A stretch of 64,000 bases of DNA from Paenibacillus sp. JNUCC-31 (GCF_014844075.1 NZ_CP062165.1:7068001-7132000), one strand, 5' to 3'. Counted from the first letter of the stretch, positions 1 through 9,962 are shown. Notes: generated from the letters alone by a model not told the origin. Translations and numbers: made by a program.

Positions 1-105
1 GCCGTTGAAGTAGCAGGTTCTGCGACGACAGACGGTGCAAAATTGCAGCAAAATACCTTTACCAATGCGACCAACCAGCAATGGAAGTTTGTTGCTGTCA
101 ATTAA
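1..105 (+). CDS. C-terminal end of a protein with a ricin-type beta-trefoil lectin domain (partial)
   Basis: Frame 1 is open from the left edge to TAA at 103-105 and gives 34 residues ending NQQWKFVAVN. The QQW motif followed by a short hydrophobic strand is typical of the last repeat of ricin B-like (CBM13/RICIN) beta-trefoil domains, which in Paenibacillus usually sit at the C-terminus of secreted glycoside hydrolases that bind xylan or arabinan. The catalytic part lies outside the window, so the enzyme class cannot be named. It precedes the hemicellulose cluster in the same orientation, which suits a secreted hemicellulase. The lectin call rests on one short repeat. Confidence 0.6.
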   Translation, partial: AVEVAGSATTDGAKLQQNTFTNATNQQWKFVAVN

Positions 106-120
106 TAAACATGTACAAGC

Positions 121-160
121 AGGACCTCCCAAGCCATAATATGGCCGTGGAGGTCCTTAT
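121..160 (+). terminator. Hairpin after the lectin-domain gene
   Basis: AGGACCTCC (121-129) pairs with GGAGGTCCT (149-157), with an inner GCCAT/ATGGC stem, 15 bases after the stop codon. The following tract is only moderately T-rich (TATTTGTATT). A rho-independent terminator is likely. Confidence 0.7.
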
Positions 161-371
161 TTGTATTGAGGAGTGGAAATCAGCAAAAACATGAAAAATT
201 AGTATACGGATCAGACGCAGCGGTTCTATTCTATTTAACGATATGGGGTCTTGTCATGGGTTTTTAAGGATTTGTACCAAAAAGAAGAAGTTGTACCTTC
301 ACCTTGTGCAAATGAAAGGTGTATCATTAACAGAACTGATTTGTAATCGCTTACGAAAGAAGGAGGTACAT

Positions 372-2690
372 ATGCAGCGCTTATGGTCCAAATTCTCGCC
401 GTTGTTTCGCAGATTCATGATTTCTTATCTTATTATTCTGATGATTCCTCAAATTGCCGGATATGCCTCCTACAGAGCATCCATTGAAGCAGCGAGGACA
501 AGTTCTATTGAGAACAGCTTAAAATCACTCAATCTTGGCAAGGAAATTATTGAACGAAATCTCATGCAGGTCGAGGACTTCACGAGACAATTGGCCATTA
601 ACCAGGATTTATACCGTTTAATAGCCGATCCCAAGCCGCACGACGCTAATAATGTCTACGGTTTGAGCCGCATGCAGCGCAGTCTGTCCATGTACAGCAG
701 CACCAATGATTATTTGTCTCATTTCTTCATCTACATTCCGAACTATAATGTCATTATTACGCCTACGACGGTTTACTATCGACCAGAACATTATTTTGCT
801 GCCAATCGGCTGGAAGGCATGACGTTCGAAGAGTGGAAAGAGAACATATTAAAAAAACCGCATTTAAACGAAATCATTCCCCTGCAAAACTATAAGAAGG
901 AGATACGCAGTAATGTGCTTGTGGACGCTCCTGCCATCACGTTTCTTCAATCGCTTCCATTAAACAGCTTTAACAAACCACAAGCTACAATCGGCGTCAT
1001 GATTGATGAGAATAAGATGGCGAGCCTGACTCACCATATTGTGGAGCAATATGGAGGATGGACACTGGTGACAGACTCCAATGAGAATATCATTTTTTCG
1101 CGGGGTCTGAATAAAGACGAGGCAAAGAACTTAAAGGTTATGACTGCCAGCAAGGAAGATGAAGCGAAGCCTATGGGCGACGGTCGTCTGCTGATTTCCA
1201 TTCGCTCCGAACAAAACGGCTGGAATTACATGGCTGGCATCCCCGAACGTGCGCTTATGGTCAAAGCAGACCAAATCAAGCAGGTTACCTTTACCTTTAC
1301 GCTAGCAACGCTTGGTTTCGGATTGTTAATCGGGCTTCTGCTCGCTTATCGAAACAGCGCTCCGATTCATCGGCTTCTGTCCGTGTTCAGGGAACAGGAT
1401 ATTGGGCTGCCTGGAAAGACAAGCAATGAATACGACTTTTTGGCCAGCAACATTACGAGTCTCATTACGAACAACGATCTTCTCAAAAACGCATTAAATG
1501 AGCAGCTCCCGATGCTGCGGGACGGGTTCATTAAACGTTTGCTTACCGGAGAGTTTTACACAACGCGCGAGCTGGAGGCCATCTCCTCCCAGACAGGCAT
1601 TTCGCTCCACACCAGCCGGGGGTTTGTAGGAATTCTAAAGGTAGACGGTTATGGCAGTCCAGATAGTGAAGAAATTATTCAGGAGTTAAGCGTTGCAAGG
1701 CTCATCGTGCGGGAAGCCATGACGGTATGGAATTCCGAAGTATTGGTAACAGACTGGGGAACGGATCAGATTGCTTTTGTGTATCCCCTTAGCGGAGATT
1801 CTTTGGATAAAGCCCTGCGTACATGTGAAGCTGAGCTTGAAAAACTGACGCATGCTGTATACCGGGATTACCGGGTATCGACCACTATTGGAACGGGCTC
1901 TTCTTATGATGTATGGAATGATGTTGGTCGTTCGTTCAACGAGGCAAGACACGCGCTGGAATATGCCATACACACCGGAAAGGATCACATGATGAAATTC
2001 GAGGACGCGGTGAAGGAAACGGAACTGTACTACTATCCGATTGAGTCCGAACAACGGCTGCTTAATACGCTCAAGGCGGGAGAAATGGAAGAGTCCAACC
2101 GTATTTTGGATCAGTTGTTCAGCCGAAACTTTACTGAGCGTGAGCTGTCGTATGACATGACACAGCAGTTCATTATGGAATTGAAGGGAACATTTTTGAA
2201 GCTGGAACCTAAAATTATGCTGGACGAATCGCTTGTGGAGGAGCTTAAGGATCGGGTTTCGGCGATTCATGTGACGGATAAGGTTGCCATACTTCAAAGC
2301 AAGTTCCATCATCTGGCGAAAGACGTATGCCAAGACGTTCAGCGTAAAAAATGCAACATGCATGCCGGATTTGTTAACGAGACGATTGCTTATATCCAGG
2401 AACGTTATGCTGATGCAAACTTGACGGTGTACCGGATTGCAGAACATATGGGCAAACCGGAAAAATATATATCTCAGTTATTCAAAGAGCATACCGGGGA
2501 GAACCTTTCCGATTATGTGGAAGTGGTGCGAATCAACAAAGCCGCTGAGCTGCTGCGGGAGAGTCAGCAGACGATTGATGAAATCGCACTATCAACCGGA
2601 TATAACAGTGCGCATTCGTTCCGAAGAGCCTTCAAACGGGTTCGAGGTGTCTTGCCTAGCGCATTTCGACAGATGCATGATCAAATTTAA
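372..2690 (+). CDS. Membrane-anchored AraC-family transcriptional regulator (YesS-like)
   Basis: A 772-residue regulator with a transmembrane helix at about 14-32, an extracellular Cache-like sensor region to about 300, a second helix at about 305-325 (LATLGFGLLIGLLLAY), a long linker, and a C-terminal AraC double helix-turn-helix at about 685-770 (IAEHMGKPEKYISQLFKEHTG and IALSTGYNSAHSFRRAFK). This architecture belongs to the Bacillus/Paenibacillus YesS-type regulators that sense sugars outside the cell and activate the adjacent CUT1 transporter. The start at ATG 372 is chosen because AGGAGG lies at 361-366; the frame stays open upstream to 243 but lacks a ribosome site and encodes a basic tail before the helix. 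It probably controls the transporter and glycosidases at 2845-8422. Confidence 0.9.
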   Translation: MQRLWSKFSPLFRRFMISYLIILMIPQIAGYASYRASIEAARTSSIENSLKSLNLGKEIIERNLMQVEDFTRQLAINQDLYRLIADPKPHDANNVYGLSRMQRSLSMYSSTNDYLSHFFIYIPNYNVIITPTTVYYRPEHYFAANRLEGMTFEEWKENILKKPHLNEIIPLQNYKKEIRSNVLVDAPAITFLQSLPLNSFNKPQATIGVMIDENKMASLTHHIVEQYGGWTLVTDSNENIIFSRGLNKDEAKNLKVMTASKEDEAKPMGDGRLLISIRSEQNGWNYMAGIPERALMVKADQIKQVTFTFTLATLGFGLLIGLLLAYRNSAPIHRLLSVFREQDIGLPGKTSNEYDFLASNITSLITNNDLLKNALNEQLPMLRDGFIKRLLTGEFYTTRELEAISSQTGISLHTSRGFVGILKVDGYGSPDSEEIIQELSVARLIVREAMTVWNSEVLVTDWGTDQIAFVYPLSGDSLDKALRTCEAELEKLTHAVYRDYRVSTTIGTGSSYDVWNDVGRSFNEARHALEYAIHTGKDHMMKFEDAVKETELYYYPIESEQRLLNTLKAGEMEESNRILDQLFSRNFTERELSYDMTQQFIMELKGTFLKLEPKIMLDESLVEELKDRVSAIHVTDKVAILQSKFHHLAKDVCQDVQRKKCNMHAGFVNETIAYIQERYADANLTVYRIAEHMGKPEKYISQLFKEHTGENLSDYVEVVRINKAAELLRESQQTIDEIALSTGYNSAHSFRRAFKRVRGVLPSAFRQMHDQI

Positions 2691-2844
2691 ATCAAACAGG
2701 AGGCATCCATCTTGATAAAACAAAGCGAAAATCACAGGGAAATCCCGGCGTAGTTCAAGGGAATATCAGGCCTCCCAGCCTTCTTGACTGGAATCGTACC
2801 TCATTTTGTAAAGTGTACCTTTACGCAACCGGGTATGCACTCTT

Positions 2845-3885
2845 ATGATTACGAGCAAGAAAGCGCTATCAAATTGGGAAAGGCTTATTTCCGATAGGCC
2901 ACCTACTGGGGGGATGACTCTGAGAACGACAATTTCGAATGGCAAAACGGTTGTTAAAGAAGGCAGGCGATCCGCATTGAAACTGGCCTTGTCCAAGAGT
3001 TGGAGGAGACACTGGCAGCTTTACTTGCTGATTATTCCTCCCGTCGCATACTTTATCATTTTCAAGTATGTGCCTATGGTTAACGCAGTGCTCGCTTTCA
3101 AGGATTACAACGTGATCAAGGGAATATGGGGAAGTCCGTGGGTAGGTACCAAATATTTTGAATTGTTATTCCAAAACCCCGCATTCGCTACCCTGATCAA
3201 AAACACATTGTACATTTCGTTCTACAGTTTAATTGTCGGGTTTCCAGTTCCTATATTGCTGGCGCTGGCACTGAACGAAGTGAAGAACGCCAAATTCAAG
3301 AAAACGGTACAGATGGTTACTTATGCACCTTACTTTATTTCTACGGTTGTGATGGTATCCATTATCATGATGTTTCTTTCCCCTCGACTTGGCATTGTTA
3401 ACACCATTGCAGGTGCGCTGGGTTTTGAGGCCATCAATTTTCTTGGAGAGCCGGGCATGTTCCGGTCCATCTATGTATTTTCTGATGTTTGGCAGAGCAT
3501 GGGATATTCGGCGGTCATCTATTTGGCAGCCTTATCGGGCATTGATCCTTCATTGTACGAGGCTGCCAAGGTTGACGGTGCCAATCGATTTCAGAAAATG
3601 GTGAACATCGATCTGCCCGGCCTGCTGCCAGCGGCGGTTATTATCCTGATCCTGAGCGTTGGAAACATCATGGCAGTCGGGTTCGAGAAAATCTATTTGT
3701 TGCAAAACCCGCTGAACCTGTCCGCTTCGGAAATCATCTCCACCTATGTGTACAAGATGGGATTGCTTAACGCCAATTACAGCTTTGCTACCGCTGTTGG
3801 CCTTTTCAATTCGCTTATTAACCTGATTCTGTTGTTAACAGTCAATGCTGCCGCCAAACGTCTATCCAATACAAGCCTGTGGTAA
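2845..3885 (+). CDS. CUT1 sugar ABC transporter permease (LplB family)
   Basis: An inner-membrane permease of the LplB/binding-protein-dependent family with about six helices. The hallmark N-terminal stretch is WQLYLLIIPPVAYFIIFKYVP. The cytoplasmic EAA loop is YEAAKVDGANRFQKMVNIDLPGL, which docks the shared ATPase; no ATPase is encoded here, as usual for CUT1 systems that use a distant MsmX-type protein. The start is unsure: ATG 2845 has no clear ribosome site, and the in-frame ATG 2914 has GGGGGG directly against it. The conserved region begins after both. It works with the permease at 3913 and the lipoprotein at 4877 in oligosaccharide uptake. Confidence 0.9.
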   Translation: MITSKKALSNWERLISDRPPTGGMTLRTTISNGKTVVKEGRRSALKLALSKSWRRHWQLYLLIIPPVAYFIIFKYVPMVNAVLAFKDYNVIKGIWGSPWVGTKYFELLFQNPAFATLIKNTLYISFYSLIVGFPVPILLALALNEVKNAKFKKTVQMVTYAPYFISTVVMVSIIMMFLSPRLGIVNTIAGALGFEAINFLGEPGMFRSIYVFSDVWQSMGYSAVIYLAALSGIDPSLYEAAKVDGANRFQKMVNIDLPGLLPAAVIILILSVGNIMAVGFEKIYLLQNPLNLSASEIISTYVYKMGLLNANYSFATAVGLFNSLINLILLLTVNAAAKRLSNTSLW

Positions 3886-3912
3886 TACGGCAAAAGGGAG
3901 GGGGTTCATACG

Positions 3913-4842
3913 ATGAGCAAGTTGTTATCCCAAGCCAACCGTTCGACGGGTAATCCGAGAAGTACGATCAGGGAATCTTTTGGGGACCGTGTGTTTATGG
4001 CTATCATTTACCTTATTCTGACGGTGGTCTTGATTGCTGTACTTTATCCGCTAATCTATATCGTAAGCTCATCTTTGAGCAGCCCGGCAGCGGTTTCTTC
4101 CGGAAAAGTGTGGCTGTGGCCCATTGATTTAACACTGGACGGCTATAAGTCGGTATTGCGCAACGATCAGGTTATCATGGGTTACGGCAATTCGTTATTT
4201 TATACCGCTATCGGAACACTGATTAGTGTAGCACTGACCATTATGATCGCTTATCCACTATCCAAAAAAACCTTTGTTGGGCGAAGCCCTCTCATGATGT
4301 TCGTAACATTCACCATGCTATTCTCCGGCGGATTAATCCCAACTTATCTGGTAGTCAAATCCATGGGAATGATCGATACTCGCTGGGCCCTGCTGATTCC
4401 AAATGCCGTTTGGGTGTGGCAAGTGATCATCGCGCGCACCTTTTTTCAAAATTCAATCCCGGAAGAGCTGTCCGAGGCAGCTGATATTGACGGATGCAGC
4501 GATATTCGTTTCATTTTCAGCGTCATTCTGCCTCTGGCCAAACCTATCGTTGCCGTTCTGTCGCTGATGTATGCGGTTGGACAATGGAACGCATATTTTG
4601 ATGCCCTGATCTATTTAAAAACGCAATCGCTCTATCCGCTTCAGTTGATTCTCCGCAGCATTTTGATTCTGAGCAACGGCACGGGAAATATGAATTTGGG
4701 AGAGATGGTGAAACAGCAGCAAATGGCCGAGTTGATGAAATATTCACTCATTGTTATGGCCAGCTTGCCCGTACTTGTTATTTATCCGTTTGTTCAGCGA
4801 TATTTCGTTCAGGGCATGTTGATTGGCTCCGTTAAGGGCTAG
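3913..4842 (+). CDS. CUT1 sugar ABC transporter permease (YtcP/LplC family)
   Basis: A 309-residue MalG-like permease with six predicted helices and the EAA motif LSEAADIDGCSDIRFIFSVILPLAKP. It ends in VQRYFVQGMLIGSVKG, the typical C-terminus of YtcP/LplC proteins. A good ribosome site (AAGGGAGGGGG) precedes ATG 3913, 27 bases after the upstream permease gene. It forms a heterodimer with the product of 2845-3885. The membership is certain; the transported sugar is inferred from the hemicellulase neighbours to be an arabinoxylan-derived oligosaccharide. Confidence 0.92.
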   Translation: MSKLLSQANRSTGNPRSTIRESFGDRVFMAIIYLILTVVLIAVLYPLIYIVSSSLSSPAAVSSGKVWLWPIDLTLDGYKSVLRNDQVIMGYGNSLFYTAIGTLISVALTIMIAYPLSKKTFVGRSPLMMFVTFTMLFSGGLIPTYLVVKSMGMIDTRWALLIPNAVWVWQVIIARTFFQNSIPEELSEAADIDGCSDIRFIFSVILPLAKPIVAVLSLMYAVGQWNAYFDALIYLKTQSLYPLQLILRSILILSNGTGNMNLGEMVKQQQMAELMKYSLIVMASLPVLVIYPFVQRYFVQGMLIGSVKG

Positions 4843-4876
4843 TTCATTACAACCATTCATAAGGGAGAGGGTCTAT

Positions 4877-6526
4877 TTGAGAAAAACAGGGTCATTTGTA
4901 CTTGCTTGCTTGCTGTTTCTGTCTGCAGTACTGGCGGGATGTTCATCCTCAAGTCAAGGCAGCGGGGAAAAGGGGGATGGTGCTTCATCGGGGGACAATC
5001 TGTCCATTAACGTGTTTGCGCATCAAAGCTCGGATACCAACCTTCAGACGAACAAGTTTACAAAAAAAATGGAAGAGAAGTTCAACATGAAGATAAACTG
5101 GACGACGGTTCCTTTTGACGGTGCAGCTGAAAAGAGGCAAATTTCACTGGCTTCGGGTGACTACCCGGACCTGTATTTACTCATTCCATGGGTGGACCGT
5201 TTTTCTCAAACGGACTTGTTGAAATTTGGGCAGCAGGGTGTCATTGTGCCGCTCAATGATCTGATTGACCAATATGCGCCAAATATTAAAAAGGTGCTGG
5301 ACAGCAGTGAATATTATAAAGCGATGAATACGGCGCCCGACGGCAATATTTACGGTCTGACGGGCTTGAATGAATGTTTTCACTGTTCCTATCCGAACAA
5401 GATGTGGATGAATACCAAATGGCTGAAACAACTCGGATTGTCCGAGCCTACAACGACAGAGGAGTTTAAGGAAGTGCTGAAAGCATTCAAAACAAAGGAC
5501 CCGAACGGCAACGGTAAAGCCGATGAAGTCCCGCTTAGCGGTTCCATTGAAAATTTCGGAGTACACATCATTCCGTACTTGATGAACGGGTTTATCTACG
5601 ACGATGACAGAACCTATCTCATTGCAAAGGATGGCCGGGTTGAGACGGTTGCAAGCAAACCGGAGTGGAAGGAGGGACTTGCCTATATCAAGTCGCTATA
5701 TGATGAAGGTCTGATCGACCCGGGTGCTTTCACACAAAATGTCGGGGCCTTCAAAAAGATCGGAGATAACGCGGATGCGCAGCTTCTTGGCGCAGGTGCG
5801 GCCATGCACCCTTCTCTTTTTGTAAACACTGCCGAGGATTCTCCTTATGGGAAAGATTACAATCCGATTCCTCCGTTGAAGGGGCCGCATGCCAATTATG
5901 CGACCTACAACTATCCGATCGATCCCGGAGCTTCTTTTGTACTGACAAACAAAGCAAGTGAAGAAACACAGATTGCAGCCATAAAAATGCTGGATTATCT
6001 CTACACAGAGGAAGGAGCGATGAGCTCTTATCTTGGTGAGGAGGGCACAAGCTGGCGCAAGCCGCAAGAAGGAGAGGTGGCTCTGAATGATCAGGTACAG
6101 CCACTCTACAAAGCCATTCCGCTCCCAACTGGAGCGGAGCCGCGCAATGACAGCTGGAGTGCGCTGAGTCAGTATAATCACCACAGGGCATACCGTGATG
6201 CCGAAGTTCAGGGCAAGGACATCTATGCAGGTGATGGATATGAGCGCCGACTTTATGAGGCAACACTCCTGATGGAAGGCAAAGAACCCGATGAAGTTTT
6301 TCCGCATTGGGCACTATGGGTGGACCCGGCAAACGCTGATGAAACAAGCATGATGCAGACGAATCTCAAGGATTATATTGACCAGAATGCTCTGCAATTC
6401 ATTACAGGAGCGAAGAGTTTGGATAAGGATTGGGATGATTACGTAAAAGGGCTGGAGGGCTTGAATATCAAGCGTTACCTCGAAATTATGCAGGCCTCCT
6501 ATGATTCCTCGTCCATTTCCAAGTAA
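4877..6526 (+). CDS. Extracellular sugar-binding lipoprotein of the CUT1 transporter
   Basis: A 549-residue solute-binding protein of the large LplA-like family. The start TTG 4877 is chosen because AAGGGAGAGG (4861-4870) sits six bases upstream and the protein then begins with a compact signal peptide (MRKTGSFVLACLLFLSAVLAGC) with lipobox LAGC and a Ser/Gly-rich linker. ATG 4823, further upstream in frame, overlaps the previous gene and would spoil the signal peptide. The protein is lipid-anchored outside the membrane and hands oligosaccharides to the permeases at 2845 and 3913. Size and family suggest oligosaccharides rather than monosaccharides. Confidence 0.92.
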   Translation: MRKTGSFVLACLLFLSAVLAGCSSSSQGSGEKGDGASSGDNLSINVFAHQSSDTNLQTNKFTKKMEEKFNMKINWTTVPFDGAAEKRQISLASGDYPDLYLLIPWVDRFSQTDLLKFGQQGVIVPLNDLIDQYAPNIKKVLDSSEYYKAMNTAPDGNIYGLTGLNECFHCSYPNKMWMNTKWLKQLGLSEPTTTEEFKEVLKAFKTKDPNGNGKADEVPLSGSIENFGVHIIPYLMNGFIYDDDRTYLIAKDGRVETVASKPEWKEGLAYIKSLYDEGLIDPGAFTQNVGAFKKIGDNADAQLLGAGAAMHPSLFVNTAEDSPYGKDYNPIPPLKGPHANYATYNYPIDPGASFVLTNKASEETQIAAIKMLDYLYTEEGAMSSYLGEEGTSWRKPQEGEVALNDQVQPLYKAIPLPTGAEPRNDSWSALSQYNHHRAYRDAEVQGKDIYAGDGYERRLYEATLLMEGKEPDEVFPHWALWVDPANADETSMMQTNLKDYIDQNALQFITGAKSLDKDWDDYVKGLEGLNIKRYLEIMQASYDSSSISK

Positions 6527-6592
6527 GAAGAACTGGCCGGAATGTAGTTGTACCCTTCTTATGTATCTTTATGGACAGGAGGTAATCCAATA

Positions 6593-8422
6593 TTGTTTGT
6601 AAACTTTGGCCTGAATGAAGTGCAGTTGAATGAAGATGACTTCACTACCCGAAGGTAGCTCGTCAAATCGTACATGACTTCATTTGATATTAACCGGCTT
6701 ATGCACACATTCAGAATTAATGCGGGGACTGCTTCTCATGCCGAGCCGTTGGGAGGCTGGGAAGCTGAGGATTGTGCCTTGAGAGGACACTTTGTGGGAC
6801 ATTTTCTGTCGGCTTGCGCCAAGTTTGCCTTTGCTGATCAGGATCAGGCACTCCACAACAAAGCCAGAGAGATTGTTGACATTATGGAATCCTGTGCACG
6901 TTCTAACGGATATGTGAGCGCATTTGGGGAAGATCAGCTCGATCTGTTGGAGAACGAGGAGAAGCGGAAAGTATGGGCTCCATATTATACTTTGCACAAA
7001 ATCATGCAAGGACTTATAGATTGCCATGTGTACCTGAATAACTCGAATGCACTGAAGGTTGCCGTGAACCTGGCCCATTATATTCATGGGCGGTTCACGA
7101 AACTTTCCTTCTGGAAGATTGACGATATTCTGCGCTGTACCAGATTGAACCCGATGAATGAGTTTGGAGGCATGGGAGACGCATTGTATTCCCTGTACGA
7201 CCTCACACTTGATGCTAAATTGCTTGAGCTGGCAAGTCTGTTCGACAGGGATTATTTTATCGGTTCGCTTGCAAGGGGTCAGGACGTGCTTGAGAATCTG
7301 CATGCTAATACCCATCTTCCGATGGTTATCACAGCCTTGCATCGTTATGAGACTACCGGCGAGGAACAATATAAAACAGCCTCACTACATTTCTACAAGT
7401 ATGTGCTAGGGAGAACGTTTGCGAACGGTAATAGCAGCTCAAAGGCGACCGCCTATATAGAAGGTGGCGTTTCCGAAAAATCGGAGCATTGGGGTAAAGA
7501 CGGAAGACTTGAGGATGCATTGACAGGCGGTGAAAGCGAGAGTTGTTGCGCGCATAATACAGAGAGAATACTGGAAAAACTGGTGGGGCTGTCCGGGGCG
7601 GTAAAATACCTGGATCATATGGAGCAGTTGAAATACAATGCTATTTTGAACAGTGCGAGCTGCAAAACAGGGCTTTCACAATACCATCAGCCAATGGGAA
7701 GAGGCGCATCCAAAAGCTTCAGCACCCCGTACAGCGATTTTTGGTGTTGTACCGGGAGCGGGGTGGAAGCTATGAGCGAGTTGCAAAAGAACATCTGGTT
7801 CAAAAGTGAAAATATGCTGCTGCTGAATGCATTTATTTCATCTACGGTGTTATGGGATGAACAGCAAGCCCGAATTACACAGTATACCGATTTTCCTGAT
7901 GGACTTGCGTCTACACTTCTGATTGAGCTGGATGAGCTAGCCCAGCCTGTGACCTTTGCATTGATTTTAAAGGAAAAGGCTGTCAAATCGGTGAAGATTA
8001 ACTCTGTTCCGGTTCATGTCCAAAAGGAAAACGGATATATCATTATTCAGCGTGAATTCCAACATGGAGATATACTCGACATCGAAATCAATGCGTATTT
8101 GCATTTGGTTCCACTCCAAGGCTCAAAGAACATAGCAGCAGTGATGTATGGTAGCATTCTGCTGGCGCAGTTGGGGGAGGCTGAACTGCCGAAGGGAATA
8201 TCCGAAGATTATTTTTGCGAGAGAATGAGCAGACTTCCCCAGCATGAACTGGCGTTCAGCATAGAGGATGCAGAGGGGGTTCCAGTGAAATTTATCCCAT
8301 TGTTTCGGGTGGAGGAAGAAACGTATTCCGTCTATTTCAATTTGGATAATCGTTCTTCTGAAGCCAAGCGGTTCTCGCTTGCCGAGGTGGGCAGGGGTGA
8401 CATCCAACTGCCGGGGCTGTAA
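6593..8422 (+). pseudogene. GH127 beta-L-arabinofuranosidase interrupted by one in-frame TAG
   Basis: The product is a GH127-family (HypBA1-like) protein: RLMHTFRINAGTASHAEPLGGWE is the family N-terminal signature, and ESCCAHNTERILE and FWCCTGSGVEAMSEL carry the cysteines and glutamate of the zinc-bound active site. The natural start appears to be TTG 6593, ten bases after AGGAGG (6577-6582). It gives FGLNEVQLNEDDFTTRR, a normal GH127 N-terminus, then TAG at 6656-6658, and continues in the same frame into the rest of the protein with the spacing expected of an intact enzyme. ATG 6674 lies downstream of the stop but has no ribosome site and would cut about 27 conserved residues. So either one nonsense change (for example CAG to TAG) inactivated the gene, the TAG is suppressed, or weak restart occurs. 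No signal peptide, so the enzyme would be cytoplasmic and release L-arabinose from imported oligosaccharides. Confidence 0.75.
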
Positions 8423-8430
8423 TAACCAAA

Positions 8431-8469
8431 CGTTCCCGGTTCGCAGGAAAGGCATGCGAACCGGGAACG
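8431..8469. terminator. Bidirectional terminator between GH127 and rex
   Basis: A perfect 15-bp stem (8431-8445 with 8455-8469, CGTTCCCGGTTCGCA/TGCGAACCGGGAACG) with a 9-base loop lies between two convergent genes. The T tract is weak, but stem strength and position support a shared terminator. Confidence 0.75.
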
Positions 8470-8515
8470 ACGTATTTAGGAATGTAATAGGTGGAAAAGG
8501 TGGCATTCACTTCAT

Positions 8516-9658
8516 TTAATAGATACGATAATTACCGCTCAAAGCCAGCAGACTGAAGAAGTACAGACAGTTGTCATAGTATCGACGCTCACCCTGGCGC
8601 AGTGGAGTGTTCCAAAACTGGTGCACAAACTGGCTGGCATGTGGACCGTCCGCGGCCAGAGAAGCCATGGCATTGGTGGCGAGAAGTCCAACCGGATGCA
8701 GTGATGGTTCGTCGAAAGGTTCACCCTCGATCGTGTAACGACGATAATCGGATACTTCAATGTCACTGAAAAATGCCTGTATGCGATTGGACTGCTCTAC
8801 TTGCCAACGATCTTTGGCGAACCATTCCCAGTCAAGGGCTATGTTGGCCGCAACTCGGTAAGCGTCACTGTAAAAATGTCTGAAATCTCCATGACGTTGA
8901 GGCGGTGCGGGTGTGCCGTCAAAATTGGCGTACTCGGGTGAGAGTCCAGTCACCGGGTGACACGCTTTGTGCAGATACGCCCGGCTGGTTGCCGCAGCCT
9001 CTTTCCAAAAAGCTTGATCGCACTCATCTGCGTATTTCGCGAACAGTTCATAAAAATGGGGCAGATGATAGGAAGGGTCACTAAATGGTGATTCCGGTAT
9101 GAATTTGATTAATTTCGTTTTCGGGTCCCACATCGGATCGCCCTCACCGTTTTCTCCTTGATGCACGCAGGCGTGCAGTATTGTTCTCGCTTGCTCCGCA
9201 TAATCATATGGAGCAGGACCGTCCCCCCAGCGATTAGAGGCAAAAAAGAGGGCCATGGCAAAAAATTCTTCCCCGTCTGGAGCAGGTCCTTGTGATATCC
9301 GCGTGCCGTCAGGTTTGCAATGCCATGCAAAATAATCCTTGTATCGGCCATCGGTATGCTGCATGAACGTTTTCGAGAAAATCCAGAGTCGATCGAATTC
9401 TTCTTTTTTGTCCATTTGCACAGCCATCATCATGCCATAGGACATGCCTTCTGAGCGAACATCGAGATTACCGGTATCCAGGAAATATCCTTTGTCCTCA
9501 TCCATGGGGTAATATATTCGCGTATCGGGGTCACCGTAGAACAATTCGGTCCAAGTGTCCTCGATTTTCGCTCTAATTTCTTCGTCGGTGTAGCCGTTTT
9601 CCAAAAAGAGATTTCTGTATTTGGAAGTATTGTAAGCGCCTTCAAATGGGTGTGACAA
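8516..9658 (-). CDS. Reducing-end xylose-releasing exo-oligoxylanase (GH8, Rex)
   Basis: A 380-residue GH8 enzyme without signal peptide, so cytoplasmic. Residues match the Bacillus halodurans Rex pattern: Glu70 in VRSEGMSYGM (general acid), Asp128 in PAPDGEEF, and Asp265 in FYSDAYR (general base position). Rex (EC 3.2.1.156) removes xylose from the reducing end of imported xylo-oligosaccharides. The start is TTG 9658, preceded on the minus strand by AAGGAGG. It is divergent from the GH95 gene across a 304-bp region (9659-9962) that must hold both promoters. A cre-like site overlaps the first codons. Confidence 0.9.
   Translation of the reverse strand: MSHPFEGAYNTSKYRNLFLENGYTDEEIRAKIEDTWTELFYGDPDTRIYYPMDEDKGYFLDTGNLDVRSEGMSYGMMMAVQMDKKEEFDRLWIFSKTFMQHTDGRYKDYFAWHCKPDGTRISQGPAPDGEEFFAMALFFASNRWGDGPAPYDYAEQARTILHACVHQGENGEGDPMWDPKTKLIKFIPESPFSDPSYHLPHFYELFAKYADECDQAFWKEAAATSRAYLHKACHPVTGLSPEYANFDGTPAPPQRHGDFRHFYSDAYRVAANIALDWEWFAKDRWQVEQSNRIQAFFSDIEVSDYRRYTIEGEPFDEPSLHPVGLLATNAMASLAADGPHASQFVHQFWNTPLRQGERRYYDNCLYFFSLLALSGNYRIY
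9631..9644. promoter_or_regulatory. Candidate CcpA (cre) site at the start of rex
   Basis: TGTAAGCGCCTTCA differs at one position from the Bacillus cre consensus TGWAANCGNTNWCA. It overlaps about codons 6-10 of rex, where a bound CcpA would act as a transcription roadblock. The match is by eye only. Confidence 0.35.
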
Positions 9659-9962
9659 TTTTTTTTCCTCCTTAGTCGATCATACTCGCTACAGTATATC
9701 ATGCGAATTAGTGATCAAATTAAAGCCTTATCCCGAAAAATTATAGTATATCCGCATGAACGATTGGCTTGAAGAAAAATATGCGCAATAATCCAAAGGT
9801 GTCATATCGAAGTGGATTTTCCAATGAATCATCTCTATCGACTCTACACGTCATGAAAGAGTACTGATCTGCTGGAATACGTCATTTTCTTTCCTTATTT
9901 GGATGTTTAAAATTAGATCAAACTCTTACAAATTTCATCGGATATTTTATTGGAGGTGCACA
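9659..9962. other. Divergent promoter region between rex and the GH95 gene
   Basis: A 304-bp AT-rich stretch without a convincing gene. It carries the ribosome sites of rex (AAGGAGG, minus strand, about 9667-9673) and of the GH95 gene (TTGGAGGTGC before ATG 9963). The frame upstream of 9963 is open from 9903 but has no ribosome site. No confident promoter hexamers were identified. Confidence 0.4.

Noticed and set aside
5696..6347. Long minus-strand frames of about 200 codons inside the sugar-binding lipoprotein gene
   Set aside because: They are antisense to a well-supported gene; the translated sequences show no family features.
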